Shown: one piece after another, positions 33,456 to 44,810 of the stretch | How positions within the stretch are numbered: position 1 is the first letter of the stretch | How the letters are laid out: each line of letters begins with the position of its first letter | DNA from: Bidens hawaiensis | Taxonomy: Eukaryota; Streptophyta; Magnoliopsida; Asterales; Asteraceae | Reading direction: 5' to 3' | NCBI GenBank assembly: GCA_021521415.1 | Contig: JAIQDT010005792.1 | Location: forward strand, 1 to 64,000 | DNA length: 64,000 nt | Program-made: the position numbers and the translations under genes | Notes under the pieces: generated by a model | Database searches by the model: none | Told to the model about the DNA's origin: nothing | The model's input: only the letters and a program-made list of their open reading frames with translations

Positions 33456-33616
33456 ACCACAACACCAACATAGTACACAAAATAATATTAGTAATAATGT
33501 CTTAAAACATCCACACCAAGCAACAAAAATAAAATTGATTAATAATAACCATGACTAACACAGACACACCATTAAATTATAGATCCAGGCGTTCGAAGGT
33601 CTCTTGGGTAGACACT

Positions 33617-34600
33617 CTATGGGCTATCCGGATCCATGGTGAGGGTCGAGCAATCCACAAACCGCACCTCATATGGATCATTGGCTACCACCTCGACCAT
33701 TCCCATTCTTGAGAAATACTGAAGGTCTAATGGTAATGGCGCCGGCCCTGGTGTCCCTTGTGTGTCGACATGAGATCTTTCATAGAGCCTAACAATCCAT
33801 CCACCCTCAAATAGAGGCACCCCTACTATCGCCCGTGCATTCTTGGCAAGTAAGGACGAAGAAGGTAAGTGATGTTACCGTGCCTCTTTGTCTTGATGCA
33901 ATAAAATGCCCATAAATCATGAAGGTTCACTAGTGATCCACTGGTTCCGGGTTTTGTGATAGTATGACCTAAAAGGAGGTGAATATATCTCATCAGAGGA
34001 TTTTCTAGTTAGGCACTTTTTGAGACACTTGGACTATAATTATCTCCTGGGTGAGATGTTAGTTCCTCCCTAGCATGTTTTCACATTCGCCCAACATACG
34101 TATTTGGTTGTCCTATCTCACCTGGGAAGGTATGGTGTGATTCTAACCACACAACGCTATTGATTCCTTCCTCTGTGTAGATATCAATTTTGACTCCAAA
34201 GTTGGTTAAGTTAGAATCATGCCATACTCCTCCCAATCTAAACCTCAATGTGTTTCTTTCCCAGAGACCATCGGGTGGTCGGTTAATTTTGAACTGAAAC
34301 GAAGCTAGGATATCCATTGTCAGTTCCGTAACTGATCTTTCAGTAACCGAGAACACCCGCATCCATGGTCCTTCGACTATCCACGTAATTCGTTCAAATT
34401 CAGCTATTTCCTTAATTGTATTAGTGTATCAATAAAGCATTGGTTTTTCGACCCTCTTCTTAATTACTTGTAAACGGTCGGCCATAATTCTTTCCTCTGT
34501 CGTCCTATCCGGGAATCTCAAACAAGTGTATTTTCGTTGCACCTGACCATCTTGGATAACAAAAATGAGTCAAGAAGATGGATTTGAGAATTTCAAATTT
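33617..34600 (-). pseudogene. Athila-type downstream ORF, degenerate
   Basis: Frames 34362-34081 and 33820-33617 plus in-frame sequence up to about 34580 with stops. WMRVFSVTERSVTEL, FRLGGVWHDSNLTNFGVKI and YTEE resemble the conserved core of Athila ORF proteins (a Leu/Gly-rich block, then an aromatic-TEE helix). Further on are the GGWIVRLYERS and PLPLDLQYFSRMG segments. Homology is from memory of the family pattern; frame breaks at about 34430 and 33830-34080. Confidence 0.55.
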
Positions 34601-35364
34601 TGTTCCAGTGGCAAGGCGTGGTTGTGCCTTGGAAGGCACGACGCGTGCTGAGTTTGGGCAATATTTGGTTGATGTTCTAGATGACCACGGTCGAGGTGCG
34701 TATCAAACGTGCGTATCAACCCGGAGTTATGAGGTGTCAATAACGTGCGTATCAACCCGGTTCATCAAACTTTTCAAATGGTTTCGGACATGGGTCAGTC
34801 ATTTGGGTTGAACCCGACCTGAACCGAACCAAAAGTTAACCAAATTGGACTTAAAATCATATTTAACTAGTTTACATTCAGTTTTTCAAACCAATTAATA
34901 TAGTGGAACTTGAATCTAGGGTTCAGATTATACCCGAAATGAAAGTGAAGTGGGTCTTAATCTAACCCTAGAACGAGATTGAAGCGATTAAATTGACATA
35001 CCTTGATGATTGAAACAAGAAATTACTAGAATAACGGCTGAAAAATCGCCCAAAATCGCCTAGGGTTTGAGATGCGGTTAAAAGTGAAAAAGGATGATTT
35101 TTAGAAGATAAAAACCATCAGTCGCGCACAACACGGTCGAGGTTAGCAAGGCATGGCCGTGCTAACCCGATTTGTTCTCTTTTTTTAACTTTTTTCAAAT
35201 CTTGCGATTCATTTTACGACCATTTTGGATTAAATGAGTTAGGTATGTCAATTTCGAAACATAGGAAATTAATTTATTGATTCGGAATACGAGTACACGA
35301 ACGTTAAAACAAAGGAAACGGAGAGTACAAGTGATAAATGATTAGAATCCTAAACTTAACCAAA
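34601..35364 (-). other. Athila-like inter-ORF spacer
   Basis: Mostly non-coding AT-rich sequence. It carries variants of the element's repeated word: GGCGTGG/GTGCCTTGG with GGCACGACGCGTGC (34614-34652), CACGGTCGAGGT (34686) and CACGGTCGAGG...GCATGGCCGTGC (35132-35162). Confidence 0.5.
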
Positions 35365-35667
35365 CTACCTGAATAACCCCAGTCCTCCTCCAATCAAGGT
35401 CTGCATGTGGGCAAGCCCTGACATGAAGTTGGTTTGGGTTATCCTCTGGGCTTGGTTCCGGTTAAAACGAGTGAGCTCGTCCGTTAGCCACTCAAGGTTG
35501 TCTTCTAACTTCGTCATCCTTAGGTCAACATGATAATGCTTAAAACGTAGTGTTTCAACCTTATCATGTAGCTCTTGGTTTCTTTGCTTGGCCGCCATGT
35601 TAATACTTACCAACTCGTCAACTCTCTCGCGTAAACACATTAACTCCCTAACTACATATATGGGCAC
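35365..35667 (-). pseudogene. Small coiled-coil ORF of the Athila-like element
   Basis: A 100-codon frame with a clear heptad-like helix: LRERVDELVSINMAAKQRNQ, LHDKVETLRF and TKLEDNLEWLTDELTRF, ending GGGLGLFR. The frame seems open upstream of its first Met (IYVVRELMC). Similar in size and style to the 62750-63118 ORF. Product unrecognised; a structural accessory protein is possible. Confidence 0.45.
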
Positions 35668-36009
35668 CTCTCTTTGTTTACCATAACTTGGCCTACATCC
35701 TCTCTTCTACATGGTAATTTCTTGATGGAAATATGTGAAAAGGGGTATGTCAAAAGAATGGGAATTAATAGCCATTTATAAACACATAGGAGGGCGAAAA
35801 TGTCCATGGTGACATAAACACGACCATGTTCGGTGAGTGTTATAAATTTTAGTTCAGAAATTTTCATTTATTAAAGAGATGATGATTTTTTTCTGGGAAC
35901 CACCTGTGCTTATGGAAGACATGGCCGTGCCTTGGCATGATTCATAATTTTTCTGTTTTTCTCTTAATCGTGGTTCGGGTGGTCGGTTAAGTGTGTGAAA
36001 TTCTTATCC
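35668..36009 (-). other. Athila-like spacer up to the Tekay insertion
   Basis: No convincing gene. Contains ACATGGCCGTGCCTTGG (about 35911-35929) and CACGACCATG (35820), members of the GCACGGCCGTGC word family, and the TSD copy TATCC at 36005-36009. Confidence 0.5.
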
Positions 36010-36621
36010 TGTCACACCCCAACTAAGGGTCTAGGCGTGTGACCAATAGTTGGTAATTTTTTTGTAAATATATCAGACTTTAAGGTTGTAAAGCGGAAGT
36101 TTATAATTTAAATATTAACATATTCCAAAAACACGGAATTTAAACACCAGTTAGTTTGTTACAAAGTGTTTGAACAAGAAAAAAACATAATTTACATTAT
36201 TTTAATAATAAAACTTCGATTTAGCCATCAGATCGTCTAACGGTTATCATCATCTCCAAACATCTAATCTTGGTTACCTAAAAAACAGTTATAAAATACG
36301 TCAGCAACGCATGCTGGTGAATATGTTGACACAAAATAATTCAATACTTAATTATCCCCTCGAGACATTGTAGGCCTTGGCCCAACGCGGCTTAGGAAAC
36401 AATCAAGTTCTAAAAGTCTAAATAACTTTTACAAACTCCAGCTCAAATCAAAACCGCTCAGCGAATACCGCCTCGTTCGAGCTCGTAGCCACTATCCATA
36501 TACATAAGATCATTCTCTCACGAACATGTAGGTCCGGTCTAACGTGGCGGAGGCATAATCAAGCATGGTGCTGTGTGCCCATCGTCTAACCACATATGAA
36601 AGGATCCAAACAAACTTATAC
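36010..36621 (-). repeat. LTR1 of the Tekay composite, left part
   Basis: Starts TGTCACACCCCAACTAAGG, matching LTR2 at 58127, and is broken at 36621 by Copia-3; the rest resumes after 49395. Includes GCCTTGGCCCAACGCGGCTT and GTCTAACGTGGCGGAGGC blocks shared with LTR2. Read on the minus strand this is the U5 end. Confidence 0.93.
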
Positions 36622-37003
36622 TGTTGGGCCAAGTTTATGCGGTTTAAGCTTAGTTTGCATTTAGTTTAACATGGTTTGGGCTTGGGTTTTGGGTTAGCAT
36701 ATGATCCGAGAACATCTATGTGTTCTCGGTGGGCTTTTATTAGTTTGGGCCAGCCAGGTTGTTGGTGTCCCTATATGTATATGATATCATGTATAGGGTT
36801 AAGGTTGTTCATTCCTATCATTGTAATCGTAGACTGTTAGTGCTTAAGCACCAAACGTGTTATCAATATACGTGTGTTTTGAAGCATCTCCGTGTTACTC
36901 TACTTTATCATATCGTGTTCTTGAATCACCGAGTATAGGTATTCAGCATCTATACTTGTTATATTGATATCATAATTGTAGTGATCTAGATTCGGGACTT
37001 ACA
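36622..37003 (+). repeat. 5' LTR of Copia-3 (382 bp)
   Basis: TGTTGGGCCAAG...TTCGGGACTTACA. A TATA-like stretch (CCCTATATGTATATG) lies near 36770. CCGAGAACA and GTTCTCGG words near 36714-36730 belong to the family motif repeated in the leader. Confidence 0.96.
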
Positions 37004-37005
37004 AT

Positions 37006-37017
37006 TGGTATCAGAGC
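37006..37017 (+). other. Primer binding site of Copia-3
   Basis: TGGTATCAGAGC, two bases after the LTR end; initiator Met tRNA type. Confidence 0.95.
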
Positions 37018-37619
37018 CTTAGACCTTTTCAAGCTCGTTATTGTGATATCAACGATTCGAGAATAGCTTCTTCGGTGGTTATAACGTTTTTCCGGTGAAA
37101 CAGTGACCGAAGAAGAGGAAGAAAGTATTTTTGTGAAGAGATTGATTTTGGTTTGGAAACAAATCAAAATCCCACTTTTCTCGGAAGTTTGTTACAAGTT
37201 AGTTGAAAAATAATTTGTTTTCGGCCACTGGTAGTTCACGGTAACCATTAGTTCTCGGCTCAGAACAATTATCGATCAAGATTAGGTCGAAGACTTGAGT
37301 TTTCGGTCAAAGAATTGGTCAACAACTTAGTTCTCGGTCAACGATTGGAGTTTTCAGTCAACACTTATTGTTTTCGGTCAAAGAAATGGTCAATAACTTA
37401 GTTTTCGGTCAACGATTGGAGTTTTCGGTCAACACTCATTGTTCTCGGTCAAAGAATTGGTCAACAACTTAGTTCTCGGTCAACTATTCTTAGTTAAAAC
37501 CTTTTCGGTCAATCAGTCTGTTTTTATTCTCAGCCCAGTTAGTTATTTTGGGCCTGCTATACTCAAACTTGGACTTAAGCTTAGACTTTTAAATTGGACT
37601 TAATTTTAATTGGACTTAA
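37018..37619 (+). other. Copia-3 5' leader with TTCTCGGTCAA array
   Basis: From about 37235 to 37515 the word GTTCTCGGTCAA or GTTTTCGGTCAA occurs about ten times in an imperfect tandem repeat of about 120 bases (AGTTCTCGGTCAACGATTGG, AGTTTTCGGTCAACAC, TTGTTTTCGGTCAAAGAA). The same words return at 46050-46230, before the env-position ORF. The end (37520-37619) is T-rich. Confidence 0.85.
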
Positions 37620-39243
37620 ATGGCCCAGTTAACTAATGGCAGCAGTTCCACAAACTCATCACTTCATCAAGAACTTGATTCCATCATGGGCACTGCTACT
37701 CGTATACCCCGGTTATTGTCCCATGAGGGGTTCAGTGAATGGAAATTCCGTTTCGAACACTATGCCAAGATGAAAGATTCAAAAATTTGGAAAAACATTG
37801 TGAGGGGACCTCAAAGGATCACCTATCAAAGGGATGGTTCAGACGAGGTTCTTGTGAAACCGGTTGCTCAATATGATGACGATGACTTTGCCAAAGTTGA
37901 AGAAGATGAGAAAGCTCTTTCCACTCTCACCCGAGATTGCCCTTCAGTTTAAAGAACTCCAATCAGCTAAGGAGTTGTGGGCTGCACTGATAGAAGTTTA
38001 TGAGGGAAATGAGGATATGATAGAAGTTTAATATGTTTAATCATGTTTTGGGAGAGACATTGGAATCTCAACTTCAAAGGCTTATATCTCTCGTAACTGA
38101 AATGAGAACTGCAGGAATCTTTCTGCAAACCTCAGAAATTAACAAGTTGGTGAACTCTCTGCCGAAAAATTGGGACATGAATGTTGCGGTTATCAAAAAG
38201 ACCAAGGATCTTAACAGAATGAGCATGACTGAAATGACTGCCACTATTAAAGCCTGTGATATGGATAATAAACAGCGGGAGATAAATCACGCTAGTTCTT
38301 ATAGTGTTGCGGGATATAGCGTTGCTTCTAACAGTGCTCCTATGTCTCAAGATAGCTTCTCACTGTTCAAGCCAACTCAACAACCACCACAGGGAAACTT
38401 CCAGACGTTTTCATCCACTCTAGGTCAATCATCATCATCCAATTTGCCAAATCCAGCTCCAGCATTTTTCACCAAATCTGGTCAGTCTACAAATGATTCT
38501 GGTAAAACCACTCCAAGTCAGAACTTCAGCCAGATTCCCACCATACCAAAAGAGACTCAAGAGAATATAGCTCTAATGGCGGGATTTATGAACTGTTATC
38601 ATACTTTTCTGGCCGGAGACCTGGTTCAACCTGTGGTCACTGCTGAACTAGATCAGATTCATCCCGATGATGTTGAAGAAATGGACATCTCGTGGCATAT
38701 TGCCAAGGCAGTCTTCCGTACAAAGAAGTTTACTAAAAGGACGGGTAGAAATAATTGGAACATGCCTAATAACCAAAATGTGGGTTTTAACAAAGAGACT
38801 CTCAGGTGCTACAATTGTCACGAGCCGGGGCACTTTGCTCGTGAATATACTAATCCAGCTAAGGATGGAAATACGAAAAGGGAATTAGTTCCAGTTGGGA
38901 TTACTCGGGGTGAGGTTGGAGGTAGTTCAGGTAATGGTGAAAGAGGTATGGTTACTCAAACGTTCTCTTGGGAAGGTCAGATGGCTGCGCTTAACATTGG
39001 AAATCAAACTGCAAATTTTTCAACTGTTGAAGACTCTGAAGAAGAGAACACTGCTGAGGAGAAGGTCAAGGAACTCCAGTTTGCATACATGGCGTTTACC
39101 TCTCCGGATTTATCCGAGGTACGTTTTCAACCATGTTCTTTAAATTGTGGTGAGAAAATAGAAATGTATAAGCTTCATAATAATAGTCTAAGTAGAGATA
39201 TGGAAAGAATAAAATCAGAGAATTTTAAACTCAGGAAAAATTA
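37620..39243 (+). pseudogene. Copia-3 gag
   Basis: ATG at 37620 (MAQLTNGSSSTNSSLHQ). The N-terminal frame ends at 37952 after GFSEWKFRFEHYAKMKD. The second frame 38033-39244 holds the capsid C-terminal part (LVNSLPKNWDMNVAVI), a Ser/Gln-rich stretch and the knuckle CYNCHEPGHFAREY at 38810-38850. Its last Cys has become Tyr, so zinc binding should fail. A helical tail (SRDMERIKSENFKLRKN) precedes the stop. Confidence 0.88.
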
Positions 39244-40621
39244 AAAGGGCTTTCTAGACAAAATAGACTCTCTGAATAAAGATATTAAAAAAGTTAAGTC
39301 TGATTTTAGCATAAAGAGCTGTCACCATCTTGATGCTAAACAAGAAATCGCTGAGTTAACTGCCAAACTGGAAGCCTCCAAGTTTGAGATTTTGAATCTA
39401 ACTAGAAAGTTTGAAAAGGCTGAACTTGATTTTAAAAAAATTGATGGCTCCAGTAAAGTTGTTAACTCAATGATTGAAAATCAATTGTGGTGGAAAGAAA
39501 ATGAAGGTGAGGGGATATGATTCAGTCAAGTTCCCCCACAGTATAACCACAATTATGTCCCTACCCCTGTCACCAAAGAATAGGAAGAAAAGATAAAGGA
39601 CATGAAATATGGTAAAAAAGATAAGGGTGATGGGACCAGCTCTACGAATGCCGGTCCATCTACTTCAAGTATGAACGATTCTAGTGTGTCTACTTTATGT
39701 GTAGAAAAAGTAATTGTGAAGGAGTGGACTGATGAGGATGACGACCCTAGTTTTGATTTTGATAATGACTTTGTTTCTAATGTTTCTTTAAAATTTCCTG
39801 TCTTTAATTCTGTTATTCCGACTGTTTGTGTGGTCTCTGTTTTAAAGAGCAAGGATTCTTGTGTGGTTGATTCGGTTGAAACTTTGAACTCTAATAATGT
39901 GATTTCAAATAAAATTAAACATTAAAAAACATCAACAAAATATGTTGCACCTAAGTTTGTCAAGGAGGGATGCTCTAATGACTAACAAGGTGATAAGCTC
40001 AAAAAGGAAAACAAAATCTCTCGCAAATTTAAGCAGACTGGTCCACAAAACCAGTCCAGACAAGGAGTTTCCCAAAATGATTCTTTTATAAAACGACAAA
40101 CTTGTTTTAATTGTGGCACTCCTGGTCATATTGCCAGAAATTGTCCACATCGTTCATATGTTCCTTACTACGGATTCTATCAAAGGAATATGCCATACAT
40201 GCCCCATAACATGTGCAGGCAAGGATTCAAGCATTATCAAGCTAGTTCCTTTGACGGTGATAGGAATCGAAACAAGTCTGGCAGGTTTAGTCCTCATCAG
40301 GCCAAACCTAACATGTCTAATAGAATGGTCAGAAATGGCGTTCCAAGTTCAAACTCTCATATGAACACTAACACTAGACCAAAACAGGAGAAGAAGGCTG
40401 TTTCATCTCCACCTACATCTAAAACACCGGAGATCATGACAACTATTCGTACCTATAATTCCAAATCATACAGACATAAATGGTTGCCTAAATCTTCGGC
40501 GAAAGTGCCTACTCATACCATTTTTGATTATCAAAAGGAAATGTCATGGAAATCCATGACAACTATAGATGAGTCAGGGTCACCCAGTGTAAGTATGGAT
40601 TGGGTAGCAAAAACTAACTAA
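39244..40621 (+). pseudogene. Copia-3 gag-protease linker with second zinc knuckle
   Basis: Helical, Lys-rich remnants (39245-39500), then DDDPSFDFDNDFVSNVS (39602-39925). An intact CX2CX4HX4C knuckle, CFNCGTPGHIARNC, lies at 40103-40144. A basic, Asn-rich tail (40190-40621) ends DWVAKTN. Several stops. Equivalent to the second-knuckle linkers of Copia-1 and Copia-2. Confidence 0.75.
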
Positions 40622-41130
40622 TCCCGCGCTTTGTGCAGGGACAGCTATGGAGGAATATCATTAGACCTTGATATGTTGATAGTGACTGTTCCAGAAACAT
40701 GACAAGGGACATTACCCAGCTACACGACATTCAAACATTTAATGGTGGGTATGTGTCTTTTGCGGTAGGAGAAAAGAGAAAGATCATTCAGAAAGGTACT
40801 GTAAGTAACGGTGTTTTAAAGTTTGAAAATGTTAATTTTGTTCCAGAATTGAAGCACAGTCTCTTGAGCGTGTCACAAATCTGTGACAAAGATTTTTCAA
40901 CACATTTTACTAAAAAGGAGTGCTTGATTCTGAAACCTGGTATAATTATACCAGAAGACTGGATTCTTGTTCGATCACAACGAAAAGATAATGCTTATGT
41001 GATCGACATGAACAAAAATGTTCCTGACGATATAACATGTTTGTTTTCAAAAGTGTCAGAACATAATGCGATGATTTGGCATCGTCAGCTTGGTCATGCT
41101 AATACAAAAAAATCTGAATCGTCTTGCTAA
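40622..41130 (+). pseudogene. Copia-3 protease and pre-integrase zinc region
   Basis: The active site reads DSDCSRNMTRD at about 40679-40711, with DSG changed to DSD, so the protease is likely dead. Then FAVGEKRKIIQKGTVSNG, FENVNFVPELKHSLLSVSQ and ICDKDF as in the other elements. The pre-integrase part has MIWHRQLGHANTKK; the frame slips at an A-run near 41105. Confidence 0.85.
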
Positions 41131-42485
41131 AAATAATTTAGTGCTGGGTTGCCAATCAAGGATTTTGTAACTGTCAAAAAATGTGTGGCTAGTGCTTTGG
41201 GTAAACATCATTGAAAATCTCACAAGCCAAAATTAATTAATACTATATTGTCTGTTTTTCAATTACTTCATATGGACCTTTTCGGGCCAGTTCATATTTT
41301 GAGTCTGTCTCGTAGCTCTTATTGTCTCGTTATTACTGATGATTACTCACGTTTTACATGGGTATTTTTCTTGTCAAATAAGAGTGAAACTGCAGATCTA
41401 ATCAAGAAGTTCATTGTGCTAATGGAAAATCAATTGAATCTAAAGCTGAAGGGAATCCGTTGTGACAATGGAACAGAGTTCAAGAATGCAGATTTGAATC
41501 ATTTTTGTTCAGAAAAGGGGGTGCTCCGTCAATACAGTGCCCCACGGACGCCTCAACAAAATGGTGTAGCTGAAAGAAGAAACAGAACTCTTATCGAAGC
41601 TTCAAGAACAATGCTGTGTGACTCCAAACTGCCATGTTCTTTTGGGCAGAAGCTATTAACACGGCTTGTTGTGTTCATAATCGGGTGATAATCAACAAAT
41701 CCAAGATGAAGACACCATATGAGATTGTTTACGGTCATCAACCCAATGTTGCACACTTCAGAGCCTTTGGTTGTCCGTGCACTTTACTAAACCTCGAAAC
41801 CACTCCAAAGTTTGGAGCTGCAGCCGATGAGTGCTACTTTGTTGGTTATGCGGGAAATACATCTTACAGGGTCTACAACAAGTCCACTAAACAGATTTTA
41901 GAGTCTTATGAGGTTCGTTGGCTGGAAGAACATGAGACTGATGCTTATGTTGGTCCCGATTGGTTATTTGACTACAATGAATTTTTCAAACCATTCAAAG
42001 TGTTTCCAGTCATCAGCACCGAACCTCTATGTGGTCCCACAATGGAAGCTGCAAAGGAAAATCCACAGACTGTATCTCATATTTCTCCACTGATTGATGA
42101 TGATGTTACAAATTTGAATAACACTTCACCTGCCATTGATAATCAGTCCAACAAAACTCCAGAACCAGAATGCTCACCAAACATGACTAAAAATGCAACT
42201 GATGTTGAGGGGGAGAGTTTTATTCGTCAGATCTTCGGGAGCACATTGTTTCCCGATGACATTCCAAATGAATATGTCGCCAGCACTTCGTACACTCACA
42301 GCACGGTGACATCTGGATGGAAAAACCCTCTTGTTGATGATATTGAGAACTTGTCAAATCTACAATCTACCGGTGATGTCTCTGATCAGTTAATTCCATC
42401 AAGAATTCAGAAAGACCATCCGATTAAAAATGTCATAGGTCCTTTGAAGCGGGAATGTCCACCAGAAGCCATACATGACACATAA
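41131..42485 (+). pseudogene. Copia-3 integrase and linker
   Basis: LLHMDLFGPVHIL (first D), GIRCDNGTEFKN (second D) and QQNGVAERRNRTLIEA (E) lie in the frame 41248-41688. A slip near 41640 moves to frame 41634-42485, with FFWAEAINTACCVHNRV, FGCPCTLLN, WLFDYNEFFKPFKVF and an acidic linker ending KDHPIKNVIG. The zinc-region Cys pair at about 41145-41210 sits in a broken frame. Confidence 0.88.
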
Positions 42486-42493
42486 ACAGTTGC

Positions 42494-43279
42494 ATGTTTT
42501 CAAGTTTCATCTCTCAAATTGAGCCTAAAAATGTAGAAATGGCTCTTCAAGAACCAAGTTGGGTTGATGCTATATATGAAGAATTGAATCATTTTGATAA
42601 ATTGAAGGTCTGGAGATTGGTTAAACTGCCAGAAGGAAAGAAAGCTCTTGATAATAGATGGGTTTTTAGAAACAAGCAAGATGACACTGGAGTTATTGTT
42701 CGGAATAAGGCACGGTTGGTAGTTCGGGGTTTTCGTCAGGTTGAAGGGTTAGATTACACTGAAGTCTATGCTCCAGTGGCTAAACTTGAGGCTATTAGAA
42801 TTTTTCTGGCATATGCTTCATTTATGGGGTTTATGGTATATCAGATGGATTTCAAAACCGCGTTTCTGTACGGTGAAGTCAAGGAGGAGATTTATGTAGA
42901 TCAACCACCGGGTTTTGTTGATTCTAAGAAGCCAAATCACGTCTACAAGTTAGACAAGGCATTGTATGGGTTACATCAGGCTCCTCGAGCGTGGTATGCT
43001 ACATTGACCGTGCATCTTCTTGATCATGGCTACAAGCGTGGAACCATCGATCAAACCTTGTTCCGAAAAACTGTCGAAAAAGATTTGATTCTCGTCCAGA
43101 TTTATGTTGATGACATCATTTTTGGATCCACCAGTGCTGAGTTATGCACAGAATTTGAGGGTGTGATGAAAAAGAGGTTTGAGATGAGCTCGTTGGGAGA
43201 AAAGACAATGTTTCTGGGGCTATAGGTTCGTCAAAGCTCAAAAGGAATTTTACTACATCAAGGGAAGTACGTTGAGGAT
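42494..43279 (+). pseudogene. Copia-3 reverse transcriptase
   Basis: The frame 42494-43225 carries [81 protein letters not shown] and the catalytic YVDDIIFGST. A TAG after MFLGL (43223-43225) stops it before the last part of the domain; the upstream linker ends in TAA at 42483-42485. Confidence 0.9.
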
Positions 43280-44050
43280 ATGCTGGTAAAGTTCGAGTTT
43301 CAAGATTCAAGGAGTGCCAACAATCCCATGGCGGAAAGATCACTACTGTCATCTAACCCTGATGGGTGTTCCGTAGATCAAACATACTACAGATCAATGA
43401 TCGGGTCTCTAATGTACCTGGCAGCAAGTCGTCCTAACATCTTGTTTGCAGTCTGCAAGTGTGCTCGGTTTCAGGCTAATCCTAAACTCCCTCATTTAAT
43501 TGTTGTTAAACGTATTTTTAGATATCTGAAGGGACAACCAAAGTTAGGTCTTTGGTATCCCAAACAATCAGAATTTGATCTTTATGCTTTTGCTGATAGC
43601 AATTATGGTGGAGATGACATTGACAGGAAATCCACGTCAGCTGGTTGCCAGCTCTTAGGAGATCGTCTCATTTCATGGCAGTGTAAGAAACAACAGACGG
43701 TGTCTACTTCGACTGCCGAAGCGGAGTATGTCGCTGCATCGGCTTGCTGCTCTCAGGTTATCTTGATGCAAAACCAACTGCTGGATTACGGTTTGGAATT
43801 CCTTGACACCCATATTTTTTGTGATAATGATGCGGCCATTGCCATTGTGAAAAATCATGTCCAACACTCCAAAACCAAGAACATCGATATCAAAATTCAT
43901 TTTATTCGTGATTGTTTCGACCAAAAATTGATTCACCTTGAACAAGTCCACACTGACAACAATGTGGAGGACTTATTTACAAAACCGGTCGGAACAACAA
44001 AATTTAATGTGCTTGTGGGTTTTCTTAAAATGCTTCGTTTTGAGGATTGA
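43280..44050 (+). pseudogene. Copia-3 RT end and RNase H
   Basis: An open 256-codon frame: GSLMYLAASRPNILFAV, RIFRYLKGQPKLGLWY, then RNase H with FADSNYGGDDIDRKST, SWQCKKQQTVSTSTAEAEYV, FCDNDAAIAIVKN and DLFTKPVGTT. Catalytic acidic positions D, E and D are present. pol ends at 44048-44050. Confidence 0.9.
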
Positions 44051-44185
44051 GTGTTTTTTGGTATAAATTTGTAGAAATTTGGTTTTCTTGCACAAATTTA
44101 GGCGGAGAAAAATCAAAAAGTCAAAAATAGTGTGTGTGCGTTTTTTTTATTGTTAAAAAAAACAAAAATTTCAAGATTCGTTCTC

Positions 44186-44432
44186 GCTTAAAATTATGTC
44201 GGTTGCTCAAGTCTGAAGGACATATATTCGTATATGGTTGGTCCGGTGTTCTACTTGTACTTTCACAGGATAGCCTTTTACCCAACGACTGAAAGCATCC
44301 GGGGCGATTATGATGTGTTTTGTGTTCTTTCACTTAAAATTATGTCAGTAACTTTGAGCTGGAAGGACATGTATATCATACATGTTTGGTCTGGTTAACC
44401 ACTTGTGGTCATACAGGATAGCCATTTACCTA
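44186..44432 (+). other. Twin-hairpin module, Copia-3 copies
   Basis: First copy: hairpin I at 44221-44236 (CATATATTCGTATATG: 6-bp stem, UUCG loop), then TTGGTCC, then weak hairpin II around CTACTTGTA (44251-44259), then AGGATAGCC. Second copy: hairpin I at 44367-44385 (ACATGTATATCATACATGT, 8-bp stem), hairpin II at 44398-44409 (ACCACTTGTGGT, CUUG loop), then AGGATAGCCATTTACC. Each copy starts CTTAAAATTATGTC and has GAAGGACAT or GGAAGGACAT before hairpin I. Confidence 0.78.
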
Positions 44433-44766
44433 AAATATTAATAGTGACCGGGGTGACTGGATCCTTAACTCGCGTGTTTTATGTAACTCCATGGGAAGTG
44501 ATATTACTATTCAGTTAACAGCTTCTTGGAAGCATCAAAATATTTTCGAATGAAAATTGATCCAACCTTTGGATATGATAGATAAATTGTTTTTGTGTGC
44601 CTAACGGGTGAAGTTATTAAGCTTAAAAGGCTCTAGATCAGTCACTGATATTGTATGGTAGCTTTCCATGATTCGTAAAAGTTGAAGTGATATAAACTAA
44701 ATTTGCTAAACTTACTGTGGAGAGACGTTTTGAATACAGGTGCATGTCTCCAGATACATCTCACCA

Positions 44767-44810
44767 AATGATAGGCAGAAAAGAAATTACCCAGTCATAC
44801 ACGAGCCCGT
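44767..44810 (+). other. Conserved spacer block, Copia-3 copy
   Basis: Reads AATGATAGGCAGAAAAG ... CAGTCATACACGAGCCCG, the complement of 12442-12485 and 23097-23140 with only a few differences. Confidence 0.85.

Larger units (their letters stand above)
33456..36009 (-). mobile_element. Athila-like Gypsy element, left segment
   Basis: Host sequence for Copia-1 (left) and the Tekay composite (right). It continues at 62626 after the composite; the TSD TATCC (36005-36009 / 62626-62630) joins them. Read on the minus strand it is downstream of the integrase at 63503-64000 and carries two ORF remnants. The pol sequence and an Athila-type ORF after pol support the lineage. LTRs are not visible. Confidence 0.7.

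Noticed and set aside
33456..33616. Intergenic host DNA between Copia-1 and the Athila-like element
   Set aside because: Too short to judge, and reading into the Athila-type ORF starts right beside it; treated as part of the Athila-like element.
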